Assembly: GCF_009467825.1 (NCBI RefSeq)
Contig: NZ_WIOK01000007.1
Location: forward strand, 1-64,000
Origin: Cyclobacterium xiamenense
Lineage (GTDB): Bacteria > Bacteroidota > Bacteroidia > Cytophagales > Cyclobacteriaceae
Length of the DNA: 64,000 bases
Reading direction: 5' to 3'
Position numbers and translations under genes: made by a program. The notes below the pieces were generated by a model. The model worked only from the letters and a program-made list of their open reading frames with translations, was not told the origin of the DNA and ran no database searches. Shown piece by piece: positions 54,372 to 62,930 of this stretch; the stretch's first letter is position 1, and each line of letters starts with the position of its first letter.

Positions 54372-55259
54372 ATGACGAAATTTATTACGAGACTATTTTT
54401 ATTTATGGTTTTGTTCGTTTTGATTAATATTTCCTACTTGACGATGGTCATAAATTTCGATTGGAATTTTTCGAAAAGAATTGAAGCTCTCAATCTGAAT
54501 TTTCCTAAATATGATATACTTGTTCTGGGTAATAGCCTTGCTATGGATGGGATTGATACGGAATATCTCACAGATTGCGGTTTCCCCTCCTACAATTTAG
54601 CCTTGGGTGGCGCTTCACTAAAAACAAACATAATTCAATTAAGCGAGTACTTATCAATGTATGAGTATAAGCCAAAAATAGTATTATTGGGCCTAGGGTC
54701 ATATCTAAATGATTTTGACAGCGAAGAAATAAATCCGATAGTAGACTTTACGATGATGAAGAAAAAAACTTATTCGCTAGAAGATATTCCAATTTTTAAA
54801 TTTAAGTGGCTATTTAAAGAGCAGCTAAAAAAAATAGTTTCGAAACCACATCGAGACGCATATATTAAGTCTGGTCAGTTGAGGTTTAGTAAATCAGTCC
54901 CAGATAATACTAGTATTTCCAAGGGGAAGATTTTTCCAATTGGTCAATATAGATCGTCTCAATCGTTAAAGGCCATAATTGATATTTGTAATTCGAATAA
55001 AATTAAATTGATTATTTTGGAGATGCCGGGATTTAGAAACACTCGTCATGAAAAGATCAATCCGTGTTATGTGATAGATGAGGAGTCGGGCAATGGTTTT
55101 ATTTATGATTTTAATTACTATGATTTTGGTAGCTTGTTTGTTGATGATGAAGATTGGATTGGAAATAGTCATCTTAATGAAAAGGGTGCAATAAAGTTCA
55201 CTAAATATATTTTAGATGTTTTAAATGAGCCGTGTACGATTGCTCAGTTATGCTATTAA
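54372..55259 (+). CDS. SGNH-like acyltransferase partner of the MBOAT protein
   Basis: This 295-residue protein has one N-terminal membrane helix (about 7-28) and an SGNH-type domain starting DILVLGNSLAMDGIDTEYL, where GNS replaces the usual GDS. Later blocks are YNLALGGAS, VLLGLGSYLND and the C-terminal IGNSHLNEKGAIKF with the catalytic His. By analogy with AlgJ/AlgX and PatB-type systems it would transfer acetyl groups from the MBOAT protein onto the polymer in the periplasm. The gene is AT-rich, and a remnant of a similar C-terminus lies downstream. Confidence 0.8.
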   Translation: MTKFITRLFLFMVLFVLINISYLTMVINFDWNFSKRIEALNLNFPKYDILVLGNSLAMDGIDTEYLTDCGFPSYNLALGGASLKTNIIQLSEYLSMYEYKPKIVLLGLGSYLNDFDSEEINPIVDFTMMKKKTYSLEDIPIFKFKWLFKEQLKKIVSKPHRDAYIKSGQLRFSKSVPDNTSISKGKIFPIGQYRSSQSLKAIIDICNSNKIKLIILEMPGFRNTRHEKINPCYVIDEESGNGFIYDFNYYDFGSLFVDDEDWIGNSHLNEKGAIKFTKYILDVLNEPCTIAQLCY

Positions 55260-55572
55260 CTTTTTTCTCCTAGTTTTTAGCTATTTTATAGGTATATTGT
55301 TGATAAAATTTCCCTAGATTATTTGATGATAATTATATAGTGTAAGTAACAAGCTGCATATTAAGTAGTGATAGTAACTAGGTATGAATTAGGTGTGATG
55401 TAGATCTGCCAGAGGTGCAATTAATGTATTTCTCATATAGTAGTAATAAACTATTCCGATACTTTGGTTCGATTGATTTTTTGATCTTAGTTTGCTATTA
55501 AAAATTTTGTTAACAAAATATTAAAGTAAGTATTTGATAAACAAGTTTTGAAATGCAGATTATCAATTCAAT
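55260..55572. other. AT-rich spacer with a 16-bp palindrome
   Basis: About 310 AT-rich bases. The one notable element is a perfect 16-base palindrome, ATTTTGTTAACAAAAT, at 55504-55519. It may be a protein-binding site or chance in AT-rich DNA. No gene or promoter pair is evident. Confidence 0.4.
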
Positions 55573-55761
55573 ATGGCTCAATTGCTGAATGATATCGACG
55601 ATGTGACCATTGACACTGTTTATTTAAATAAAGATATAAATGTAATGTTTGATTTATCCCATTTAAATGAAAAGGGTGCAACTTTAGTGGCTGGCTGCCT
55701 TGGTAGCTCGCTTATTAGCAGCGAACAACCAGCAATGTATGTAATTCACTGGCGAGACTGA
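55573..55761 (+). pseudogene. Remnant of an SGNH-like C-terminus
   Basis: This 62-residue frame contains MFDLSHLNEKGATLVAGCL, clearly like NSHLNEKGAIKFTKYI at the C-terminus of the intact SGNH protein just upstream. The seven-residue core HLNEKGA is identical. Only the catalytic-His end is preserved; nothing of the N-terminal GNS block is found before it. It is most simply the leftover 3' end of a second SGNH gene that was replaced or deleted. The 246 bases after it (55762-56007) show nothing I can name. Confidence 0.65.
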
Positions 55762-56007
55762 ATGCTGTTTTTATTCAACACCGGAAATCTCTTGGAACCT
55801 TGTGTTTCTGAATGGGGTACATCAATAGTCAATAGATGGCCGATAAGCCCCAGAAGTAGTTTTCATTGTAGCAAAGCAGCGAACGAGTCAAACAGCAGAC
55901 CATTTCTCATGCCCAACAGTGTTTGACGAATTGTGCGTCAAGCCGTATAAACTTATTTATAAAACCCCTAATTCAATTTTATTTTCCCAACTAGCCTATC
56001 TGATTAA

Positions 56008-57156
56008 TTGGAAGTTTTGAAAAAAAGAAAACAACTGGTCGTTATCAATCAGTCTGCCGGGTACCTTATGGTGGATACGGTCAATGCGTTTCGAGATGCC
56101 TATCACGAGCGGATACTTATATGTGGATCGGTCGGGGAGAGTTTTCGGAAATTGGATGCAGACGTAAAAATTGACTGGATCACCCGCTACCGACGGGAAA
56201 CAAACCTGCTTCGTTTAGGGACCTGGATTTGGGGGTTTTTTCAGCTATTGGTCAAGCTTGGGAAGAAGTATCCGGAGGCCGATTTGCTTATTGTTAGCAA
56301 TCCACCGTTTGCCGTTTTACTTCCGCTTTGGATACGTCGGCCCTACAAACTTTTAATTTACGATATCTATCCGGATGCATTGGTTAAGCTAGGGATTTTG
56401 ACCCCTAAATCTTGGCCAACACATGTCTGGGAGCGTGCCAATCGGCGCGTAATGCAGGGTGCAGATCGGGTTTACACGCTCACGGAATCCATGCAGCAGG
56501 AATTGTCGCGGTACCTACCGAAAGAATGTATCACCGTTGTACCACTTTGGGCGAGCTGTGGGATAAGCAAGCGAGATCCTGTTGGAAGGCACAATGGATT
56601 TTTATCCTCCTTCGGATGGGAAGGAAAATTTGTCCTCATGTATTCCGGGAACATGGGAAGATCTCATCCAGTCCGTCTGATCCTTCAACTTGCGCGGAAC
56701 TTACAGCACTTGGATGATTTTCGGTTTGTATTGATAGGTGGGGGTGAACAATACGAGCAACTATCGCGGGAGATAGCGACTGCCGGTCTTACCAATTCCT
56801 GTATCCTTCCCTGGCAGCCAGCAAATCGCTTACAGGAGACTTTTTCGGCGGCATCGATTGCCCTCGTTACGATTGCTGCCGAAATGGGCCGAATAAGTAT
56901 ACCAAGTAAAACATTTAACTTTTTGGCCCATGGCACGCCTATATTGGCGGTGGCTGCCCCAGATTCTGGATTGTATCGTCTGGTAGAGGAGGGGGTACTC
57001 GGCGGCGCCTTTCAAGAGTTAGAAATTGACCGCATGACACGTTTCCTTTTAACCTGCAAAAACGACCCGGCGTACTACCAAAATCTTCAAAATCGCTGTC
57101 GGAGTGCGGCTCAGAAGTATACCTATCAGAATGCGAATAAATTTCTGGCCGAATAG
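56008..57156 (+). CDS. GT4-like glycosyltransferase (WbuB-like)
   Basis: This 382-residue GT-B protein has LVVINQSAGYLMVDTVNAFR, ADLLIVSNPPFAVLLPLW, KLLIYDIYPDALVKLGIL and the donor site LMYSGNMGRSHPV with IPSKTFNFLAHGTPIL. The start is a TTG at 56008 or 56017, since the first ATG (56069) would remove the first strand. The D-x-Y-P-D pattern is typical of WbuB/FucNAc-type transferases that act soon after the initiating enzyme, which is encoded 69 bases downstream. Confidence 0.84.
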   Translation: MEVLKKRKQLVVINQSAGYLMVDTVNAFRDAYHERILICGSVGESFRKLDADVKIDWITRYRRETNLLRLGTWIWGFFQLLVKLGKKYPEADLLIVSNPPFAVLLPLWIRRPYKLLIYDIYPDALVKLGILTPKSWPTHVWERANRRVMQGADRVYTLTESMQQELSRYLPKECITVVPLWASCGISKRDPVGRHNGFLSSFGWEGKFVLMYSGNMGRSHPVRLILQLARNLQHLDDFRFVLIGGGEQYEQLSREIATAGLTNSCILPWQPANRLQETFSAASIALVTIAAEMGRISIPSKTFNFLAHGTPILAVAAPDSGLYRLVEEGVLGGAFQELEIDRMTRFLLTCKNDPAYYQNLQNRCRSAAQKYTYQNANKFLAE

Positions 57157-57225
57157 TAGGCACACCAATATCCGTATGTGTGAAGCGGGTTTTGCCTAAG
57201 TAAATGTAGTTTATTACGATAATCA

Positions 57226-57837
57226 ATGAATCGAACCGAAAAAATTATCAAACGAGTTATTGATCTGGTAGGAGCGTCCACGGTGCTTCTCGTGTTTTCA
57301 CCGGTATTCGTAGTGCTATTTCTTGCCTTGCTTCTGTTTCAAGGATCTCCGGTTTTTTTTCGGCAGCAGCGTCCGGGAAAAGGGGAACGCATTTTCACGA
57401 TTTGGAAATTCCGTACGATGAGCAATGCCCGTAATTCCTGGGGGAATCTTTTGCCGGATGCCGAGCGACTTACCCCCCTCGGACGGTGGGTTCGAAAAAC
57501 CTCTCTGGACGAATTTCCGCAATTGATTTGCGTGTTGAAAGGAGACATGAGCCTGGTGGGGCCCAGGCCCTTGCTGGTACGCTACCTGCCTCTGTACAAC
57601 GACTACCACCGGCGAAGGCACGAGGTAAAACCCGGAATCACGGGCTGGGCGCAAGTGAATGGACGCAATGCCATTGGTTGGCAAAAACGTCTGGATTTAG
57701 ATGTAGCTTACGTAGAAAATGCCACGATTTTGTGGGATTTGAAAATTCTCTGGATGACGGTAAAAAAAGTACTGAAGCGGGAAGGCATAGGAGCAGCGCG
57801 GGATGTACCTACCAATCGGCCTTTTTCTGGCGTGTAG
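57226..57837 (+). CDS. Initiating sugar-phosphate transferase (PglC/WcaJ family)
   Basis: This 203-residue protein has one N-terminal hydrophobic segment (about 12-36) and the diagnostic core FFRQQRPGKGERIFTIWKFR, LTPLGRWVRKTSLDEFPQL, KGDMSLVGPRPLL and WAQVNGRNAIGWQKRLDLDV. The monotopic PglC-like form moves a sugar-1-phosphate from a UDP-sugar onto undecaprenyl phosphate, starting the repeat unit. The dehydratase at 104 could supply part of its UDP-HexNAc-derived donor. Strong family call. Confidence 0.94.
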   Translation: MNRTEKIIKRVIDLVGASTVLLVFSPVFVVLFLALLLFQGSPVFFRQQRPGKGERIFTIWKFRTMSNARNSWGNLLPDAERLTPLGRWVRKTSLDEFPQLICVLKGDMSLVGPRPLLVRYLPLYNDYHRRRHEVKPGITGWAQVNGRNAIGWQKRLDLDVAYVENATILWDLKILWMTVKKVLKREGIGAARDVPTNRPFSGV

Positions 57838-57912
57838 ACCAGATCTATTGCCTGAAATAAAGATAATGCATGAGCGAAACGGCTTGTTACCCGATTACAT
57901 TTTGTATACACC

Positions 57913-58662
57913 GTGCGCTTACTTGTCCATCAGCTTGTCCTAAACCCAGGTTTTTGGGTATTTATCCTCTCAGTAGGGGCACTGCTACGGTTGGCTACCC
58001 TACGTTCCGGATGGCTTCTTTTTCCGTTAGCAATTTGTTTCATGCTCTTGTCGCCACCCATCCGGTATCTGGTAGAAAAGGAAGAACAACGGTTTCCAGC
58101 TTGGGAATCACACAGGACCGGGGCTCCCTTCATTCTGGTGTTGGGCTCAGGCGGCACGCCGGATCCCAAATTGCCTGCCCTACAACGGCTCTCGAATCAT
58201 TCCCTTTGGCGGTGCATGCAGGGGATTGGTATTTGGAGGCAATTGCCGCAATCTTTTTTGGTTTTATCCAGTGCGGGGCGTGAGGGGCAGGTGGCCCAGG
58301 CTACGTTTTATGCGCAAGTTGCGAGGGAATGGGGGGTGCCTGATTCACTGATTCGGGAAATCCCCAGCCCTCGAACCACGCAGGAAGAGGCCCGGGATTT
58401 TCGAGCAGCCTATCCGCGAGCGGATTCGGTGATTTTGGTAACTGCTGCCTTACATTTGCCGCGCGCGCGAACGCTCTTTGAAAGGGAAGGTCTTCACGTA
58501 ATTCCTGCACCAACCGATTACAAGGTGAAATCTGACGTATTGGGATCGGGATATTTTCAATGGATTCCCTCCTTGGCGGCAGCCAGCCTCTGGCAGGCCT
58601 ATTTGCACGAAAAACTGGGAACTATGGTAGTAGAGGTAAAGGCACGGTTTCACTTCGAATGA
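57913..58662 (+). CDS. YdcF/ElyC-like DUF218 membrane protein
   Basis: This 249-residue protein starts at a GTG with two membrane helices (about 8-48) followed by a DUF218 domain: APFILVLGSGGTPDP, LVLSSAGREGQVAQA, SPRTTQEEARDF and VILVTAALHLPRARTLF. Relatives (YdcF, SanA, ElyC) are linked to envelope integrity and undecaprenyl-lipid metabolism, with unclear chemistry. No ATG is available upstream in frame. Its place between the initiating transferase and AcpS suggests a lipid-carrier related role, which is inference. Confidence 0.8.
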   Translation: MRLLVHQLVLNPGFWVFILSVGALLRLATLRSGWLLFPLAICFMLLSPPIRYLVEKEEQRFPAWESHRTGAPFILVLGSGGTPDPKLPALQRLSNHSLWRCMQGIGIWRQLPQSFLVLSSAGREGQVAQATFYAQVAREWGVPDSLIREIPSPRTTQEEARDFRAAYPRADSVILVTAALHLPRARTLFEREGLHVIPAPTDYKVKSDVLGSGYFQWIPSLAAASLWQAYLHEKLGTMVVEVKARFHFE

Positions 58663-58744
58663 AATCGAACATGTTGCTTCTTAGCTGTCTGCCTAGGTAG
58701 GTTCGCACGGAATCAACTATCTATTCCCAATAAATACGAAAATA

Positions 58745-59086
58745 ATGATTGGAACCGATATTGAAGAAATCAGGCGCATTGAGCGAATCGGGCGAGACAA
58801 ACCGAACCTGCTCCGCCGTTTGTTTTTTCCGGAAGAATGGGCCCATGCCTTAACAAAGCCAAACCCCTGGCAAACATTGACCGGAATCTGGTGCGCCAAG
58901 GAGGCGGTGTGGAAGGCATGTTCCAACAGGGCGAAGTTTGGAGTCCGGGACGTTTGCATTCGGCATCGGCCATCCGGGAGGCCAGAAGTTTGGATCGCGG
59001 GGCTGGATTGGTCAGAGGGGATCGAAGTCAGTATATCCCATACCGCAAAGTATGCCGTGGCAGTCGCCCTGGGCCTAACAGCATGA
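58745..59086 (+). CDS. acpS: Holo-ACP synthase (4'-phosphopantetheinyl transferase, AcpS)
   Basis: This 113-residue protein has the AcpS motifs IGTDIEEIRRIERI (metal-binding Asp5), FFPEEW, WCAKEAVWKA (Glu53) and VSISHTAKYAVAVAL. It moves phosphopantetheine from CoA to the ACP serine. Two ACP genes are encoded in the same locus (21410 and 60737), so this looks like a dedicated activator in addition to the housekeeping one. A gene for a GT4 lies between it and the second ACP. The 82 bases upstream are empty. Confidence 0.92.
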   Translation: MIGTDIEEIRRIERIGRDKPNLLRRLFFPEEWAHALTKPNPWQTLTGIWCAKEAVWKACSNRAKFGVRDVCIRHRPSGRPEVWIAGLDWSEGIEVSISHTAKYAVAVALGLTA

Positions 59087-59214
59087 AGCTAAATACATTT
59101 TTTTGGGCCGATTTTGAAAAAAAGTGTATCAATTTCCTAGTTATTTCCAGTAATAGATTTCGTTTTCCCCGCTTCTGAAAGCCCACATAACCTAACGAAT
59201 TGTCATAGTTGGTC

Positions 59215-60363
59215 ATGAAAAAAAGGAAAATTTTGGTTTTGCTAGCTGCCACAGAAATGCCCTGGTTAATTGATGCGGTGCATGACGCGTTACGGAGTTT
59301 GGATAAACGGGTATTTGCCGTGCAGGTATATGTGTTACAATTTCACCCTCAGGAATCCATTTCTCGCTGTTCGGAGGAGGAGGGGTTGTCATGGAACGTA
59401 CTGCGGGTCAACTCTTGGCTTTTTCAGCTTGCCCGTTGGTTTCACCACGTTACCGGTCTCCCGTTTCTTCTTCGGTATCTGGGAGGAGGGATCCAAGGAA
59501 CCTATTCCGTCGGAATGGGGATCAATGGGGGAAATCGGATGGACTTGTTGTATTATAATGCTGCACGAATCGACAAGCGGATGCTTTGGTTGCACGCAGA
59601 CCTCCAGTCCTTTGCCTGGTTTCGTCAACGGGTTGCAGGCGAAAATTCAGAGATCACTCCCTTTGAGCGAAGATTGGATAAAACTGATTGGCTGTTGGCG
59701 GGTTCCAGTCAGGTATACCGCGCCATCGGAAAGGGACTGGAACGGATGCAAGACCTCCGACTGGTATATCCTCCCGTGGATCGCTACCGGGTGCAGTCCA
59801 GGTCGGAACGGAGTACGATTGTGCGGATGGATTCGCACGTTTTTAATATGGTGGCTGTAGGCCCGCTTTCTCCCGTTCAGGGGTTTGATTTACTTTTAAC
59901 GGCACTTACTTTGGTAAAAAGGAACTATCCGCGGTTTCATTTATACCTTGTGGGGGAGGGTAAGTTGTTGGACTTTCTTCGGCTGCATTGCCTGGACGAG
60001 GGGCTCTCGGATTACGTGAGCTTTTTGAGAAAGGTGGCAAATTACCAGGCTTTGATCAAACGAGCGGATCTGTTTGTCAACAGCTCGTATACAGAGAGCT
60101 ATCCAATACCGCTGATAGAGGCACTGCATCTTGGCAAACCCATTGTGGCTACCAAGGTTGCGGGAAATGAAGAATTATTGGAAAAAGGAACCTTTGGGTT
60201 GCTTTGCCATCCGGATAAAGACGCGCTTTCCGAGGCCATCCTACGGATGATCGGGGATCCGGAGTTGCGCAAACGATATGCACAGCTTTCGGGAAAACGC
60301 TCGGTGCAAATCCTTCATCAGGCAAATAGGTACGGGTTGGAGGACTTCTTGCTCAAATATTGA
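59215..60363 (+). CDS. Family 4 glycosyltransferase
   Basis: From the ATG at 59215 the protein is 382 residues. It shows KILVLLAATEMPWLIDAV, FHHVTGLPFLLRYLGGG, WLHADLQSFAWFRQRV, VAVGPLSPVQGFDLLLTAL and the donor site VNSSYTESYPIPLIEALHLG followed by VAGNEELLEKG. The ESYPIPLIEA motif is typical of GT4 enzymes. It lies within the acylation-module genes, but nothing in the sequence links it to acyl chemistry. Specificity unknown. Confidence 0.87.
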   Translation: MKKRKILVLLAATEMPWLIDAVHDALRSLDKRVFAVQVYVLQFHPQESISRCSEEEGLSWNVLRVNSWLFQLARWFHHVTGLPFLLRYLGGGIQGTYSVGMGINGGNRMDLLYYNAARIDKRMLWLHADLQSFAWFRQRVAGENSEITPFERRLDKTDWLLAGSSQVYRAIGKGLERMQDLRLVYPPVDRYRVQSRSERSTIVRMDSHVFNMVAVGPLSPVQGFDLLLTALTLVKRNYPRFHLYLVGEGKLLDFLRLHCLDEGLSDYVSFLRKVANYQALIKRADLFVNSSYTESYPIPLIEALHLGKPIVATKVAGNEELLEKGTFGLLCHPDKDALSEAILRMIGDPELRKRYAQLSGKRSVQILHQANRYGLEDFLLKY

Positions 60364-60736
60364 AGCCAGATACTTAAGATAGTTACAAAAGGGCTATTGT
60401 AAGTCGGTAGTTTTCTAACCAGCCTTCCGCTGTATTGGATCAAAATAGCGTAGGTTTAACCGCCTTTCCAACAAGAAACAAGGTAGGGGAAGTTGGGTAA
60501 TCCGAGAAACACGCAAGGTGACCGTGGCGGTTATTCCTGCTGCCTGTGCATTACTTACCGGCTAAAAAGACAGGTTCCTGAGAGGAAATATCCCATGGAA
60601 CACGGCATCCATGTGAAAATGGAAATGCAGCGCGAATGTTTTTTAGCATGGGAGGAAGGGCCTGCATGTTGGCTTAACGAAATTAGTTTAAAGATAGTAA
60701 AATCGACAATACACAATGGGTCTAAAACGTCAACCA
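60364..60736. other. Intergenic region before acyl module 2
   Basis: These 373 bases have mixed composition. No frame looks protein-like and I see no RNA gene. The last 60 bases are AT-rich (around 60680-60715) and are the likeliest place for a promoter driving the ACP-KAS III-SDR-acetyltransferase set, but no clear TTTG / TAnnTTTG pair is present. Confidence 0.4.
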
Positions 60737-60970
60737 ATGGAAAGTAAATTTATTGAATTGATTAGCTACGTGCTGGAATTAGACGATCGAACTCCCGAGC
60801 TGGGGGATCGGTTTGATACGTATGCCGAGTGGGATTCGTTGGCCCAGCTGACGCTTATCGCCGAACTGGACGAACAGTTTGGGGTCACCATCAAAGGGTC
60901 TGAACTTCGTTCGATGGAAACGGTTGGCGATTTGTACCGACGTATTCTGGCAGAAACACCAAACGAATAG
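60737..60970 (+). CDS. Acyl carrier protein (module 2)
   Basis: From the ATG at 60737 the protein is 77 residues. The phosphopantetheine site is EWDSLAQLTLIAELDE with Ser34, and the overall helix pattern (LDDRTPELGDRFDTY, ETVGDLYRRIL) is that of specialised carriers encoded next to KAS III genes. A start at 60716 would add seven residues without support. It is followed after four bases by the condensing enzyme. It differs clearly from the module-1 carrier in sequence, so they are probably used for different acyl groups. Confidence 0.9.
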   Translation: MESKFIELISYVLELDDRTPELGDRFDTYAEWDSLAQLTLIAELDEQFGVTIKGSELRSMETVGDLYRRILAETPNE

Positions 60971-60974
60971 TTTC

Positions 60975-62033
60975 GTGGCATTTGTGGCATTTTCCGGACC
61001 TCAGATACGAGGATTGGCAGCTGCGGTACCCGGGAAGCGGATTGTGAATTTGGATTATACGGAAAATTTCTCGCAGGAAATTGCCGCGGGTATTGTCGAG
61101 AAGACCGGTATTTTCGAGCGTCGGTTTGCCGATCCGAATACCTGCGCTTCGGATTTGTGCCTTGCGGCTGCGCAGCGTTTGATCCAAGATACCGATTTGG
61201 ATACCGGTACGGTGGACTTGCTGGTGTTTCTCTCGCAGACGCCTGACTACCGCATGCCAGCCACTTCATTGCTTTTGCAGGCAAAACTGGGTTTGTCCAG
61301 TAGGTGCATGGCCTTTGATGTGAATCTGGGCTGTTCCGGTTACGTGTATGGATTGAGCCTTGTTTTTTCCTTGTTACAGACAGGCGGGATACGTAACGCG
61401 TTGTTCTTGGTTGGCGAAACCCGATCCCGGGTGTACCATCCAAAGGACAGGCGCGTCGCTTTCTTATTTGGTGACGCAGGATCAGCCACCTGGGTCGGAA
61501 CGGGTAATTCGGGGGATAAAAGTTATTTTAACCTACAGTCGGATGGGACCCGGGCAGATCTGATTCGGATAAATGGCGGGGGCTACCGGAACCCAAGCAG
61601 TTCGGAAACACTGCGGGAGAAAGTGGTAGATATGCATGGGAATATCTCTACAGATGAGCATGGCAGCATGGATGGAGCAGAGGTATTTAACTTCCTTATA
61701 CGGGAAATCCCGCCGCATTTTCGGGATACCCTTCGGTATGCCGGTGTCGGGCTTGGGGATATTGATTTTTTCCTGTTTCACCAAGCGAATAAATTTATGA
61801 ATGATTACCTGGCGAAAAAGCTGAAACTTGATGGACAAAAACTTCCTTGTTCCCTGGATAAATTTGGGAATACGTCCTCAGTCAGTATTCCGCTAACCTG
61901 GGTATCAGAGTTGGGCGATAGGGCCAGAGCCGCCGATCGGTTGATGCTTTCGGGTTTTGGAGTAGGAATGTCCTGGGCATCCGCCATTCTTTCTCCCGGG
62001 TTTTGCCATGTGTCTAAGCTGGTCGAAATTTGA
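60975..62033 (+). CDS. 3-oxoacyl-ACP synthase III (KAS III, FabH-like)
   Basis: From a GTG at 60975 the protein is 352 residues. The catalytic triad is visible: Cys120 in NLGCSGYVYGLSL, His269 in FLFHQANKF and Asn299 in FGNTSSVSI, with spacing as in FabH. Other landmarks are VEKTGIFERRFADP and SQTPDYRMPATS. An upstream frame to 60879 would overlap the ACP gene and is rejected. It would condense an acyl-CoA with malonyl-ACP to give a short beta-ketoacyl-ACP. In this locus the product probably serves glycan acylation rather than membrane lipids. Confidence 0.9.
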   Translation: MAFVAFSGPQIRGLAAAVPGKRIVNLDYTENFSQEIAAGIVEKTGIFERRFADPNTCASDLCLAAAQRLIQDTDLDTGTVDLLVFLSQTPDYRMPATSLLLQAKLGLSSRCMAFDVNLGCSGYVYGLSLVFSLLQTGGIRNALFLVGETRSRVYHPKDRRVAFLFGDAGSATWVGTGNSGDKSYFNLQSDGTRADLIRINGGGYRNPSSSETLREKVVDMHGNISTDEHGSMDGAEVFNFLIREIPPHFRDTLRYAGVGLGDIDFFLFHQANKFMNDYLAKKLKLDGQKLPCSLDKFGNTSSVSIPLTWVSELGDRARAADRLMLSGFGVGMSWASAILSPGFCHVSKLVEI

Positions 62034-62148
62034 GGGGTGTTTTTTCTGTGAACGTCTCTAAAGGCAAAAGCCGCCGTTTGCCCACAGTCGAAAGGAACAG
62101 AAGAACCTGTTCAAGTGGTGCCCATCTTCTAGTAAAAACCGTCCGCGT

Positions 62149-62919
62149 ATGAGAAAACAAGATCCTTACTCCCTGGTTGGCAAAACCATTTTGATTACAG
62201 GTGCTTCCTCCGGTATTGGTCGAAGCATTGCCATTCAAAGTGCACAAAAAAGAGCCAAACTCTTGCTGATGGGCAGAGATCAGGAACGATTGAAAGAAAC
62301 CCTGTCCATGTGTAAAAACGGATGCAAGCATCAGTCCATTAGCTTGGATTTTACCGTTACCCAGGGCTGGCAGAACGAAATAGAGCAAGTGCTATCTGAA
62401 CACGCTCCGTTGGATGGGATGGTACACGCGGCGGGCATATCACCCACCATTCCATTAAAAATTGCTCAGCACCAACAACTTTTAAATACGTTTGAGTTAA
62501 ATGTATTTTCCTGCATAAAGCTTATACAGCTATTGACCCGCCCGGGAATCAAAAATAAGCGGGGGATGAGTTTCGTGTTACTGGCTTCGGTTATGAGCGA
62601 GGCGGGTGAAAAGGGAAAATTTCTCTACAGCATGTCCAAGGCGGCGTTAGTCGCTGCCAGTCGGTCTTTGGCTTTGGAATACGCTGCGCAACACATGCGT
62701 TTCAACTGCATTTCACCGGGAGTGGTCAACAGCCCACTCTCGGAAAAATCTGTTTACCGGGGAGATCCGGAGGCCATGCAGCGAATGCTAGCGAGACACC
62801 CGCTGGGTCTGGGCGAGGTGGCAGACGTGGCGCATGCGGCAGTTTACCTGCTGTCGGATGCGTCGAAGTGGATGACTGGAAGCAATATGGTGGTGGATGG
62901 TGGATACCTGGCCCAATAA
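62149..62919 (+). CDS. SDR, FabG-like ketoreductase (module 2)
   Basis: This 256-residue SDR has LITGASSGIGRSIAIQSA, HAAGISPTIPLK, LLASVMSEAGEKGKFLYSMS with the YxxxK site (YSMSK) and FNCISPGVVNSPL, ending SNMVVDGGYLAQ. Paired with an ACP and KAS III, it should reduce the 3-keto group to a 3-hydroxyacyl-ACP such as 3-hydroxybutyryl-ACP. The 115 bases between KAS III and this gene hold no other frame I would accept. The exact chain length is unknown. Confidence 0.86.
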   Translation: MRKQDPYSLVGKTILITGASSGIGRSIAIQSAQKRAKLLLMGRDQERLKETLSMCKNGCKHQSISLDFTVTQGWQNEIEQVLSEHAPLDGMVHAAGISPTIPLKIAQHQQLLNTFELNVFSCIKLIQLLTRPGIKNKRGMSFVLLASVMSEAGEKGKFLYSMSKAALVAASRSLALEYAAQHMRFNCISPGVVNSPLSEKSVYRGDPEAMQRMLARHPLGLGEVADVAHAAVYLLSDASKWMTGSNMVVDGGYLAQ

Positions 62920-62930
62920 ACTAACACACA

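Noticed and set aside
59270-59860. Plus-strand 196-residue frame inside the GT4 gene
   Set aside because: It is a +1 shadow of the GT4 protein, rich in Cys and Trp and without recognisable domains.
60766-61443. Reverse-strand 225-residue frame over the ACP and KAS III genes
   Set aside because: It is antisense to the ACP serine region and to KAS III, whose catalytic residues are intact.
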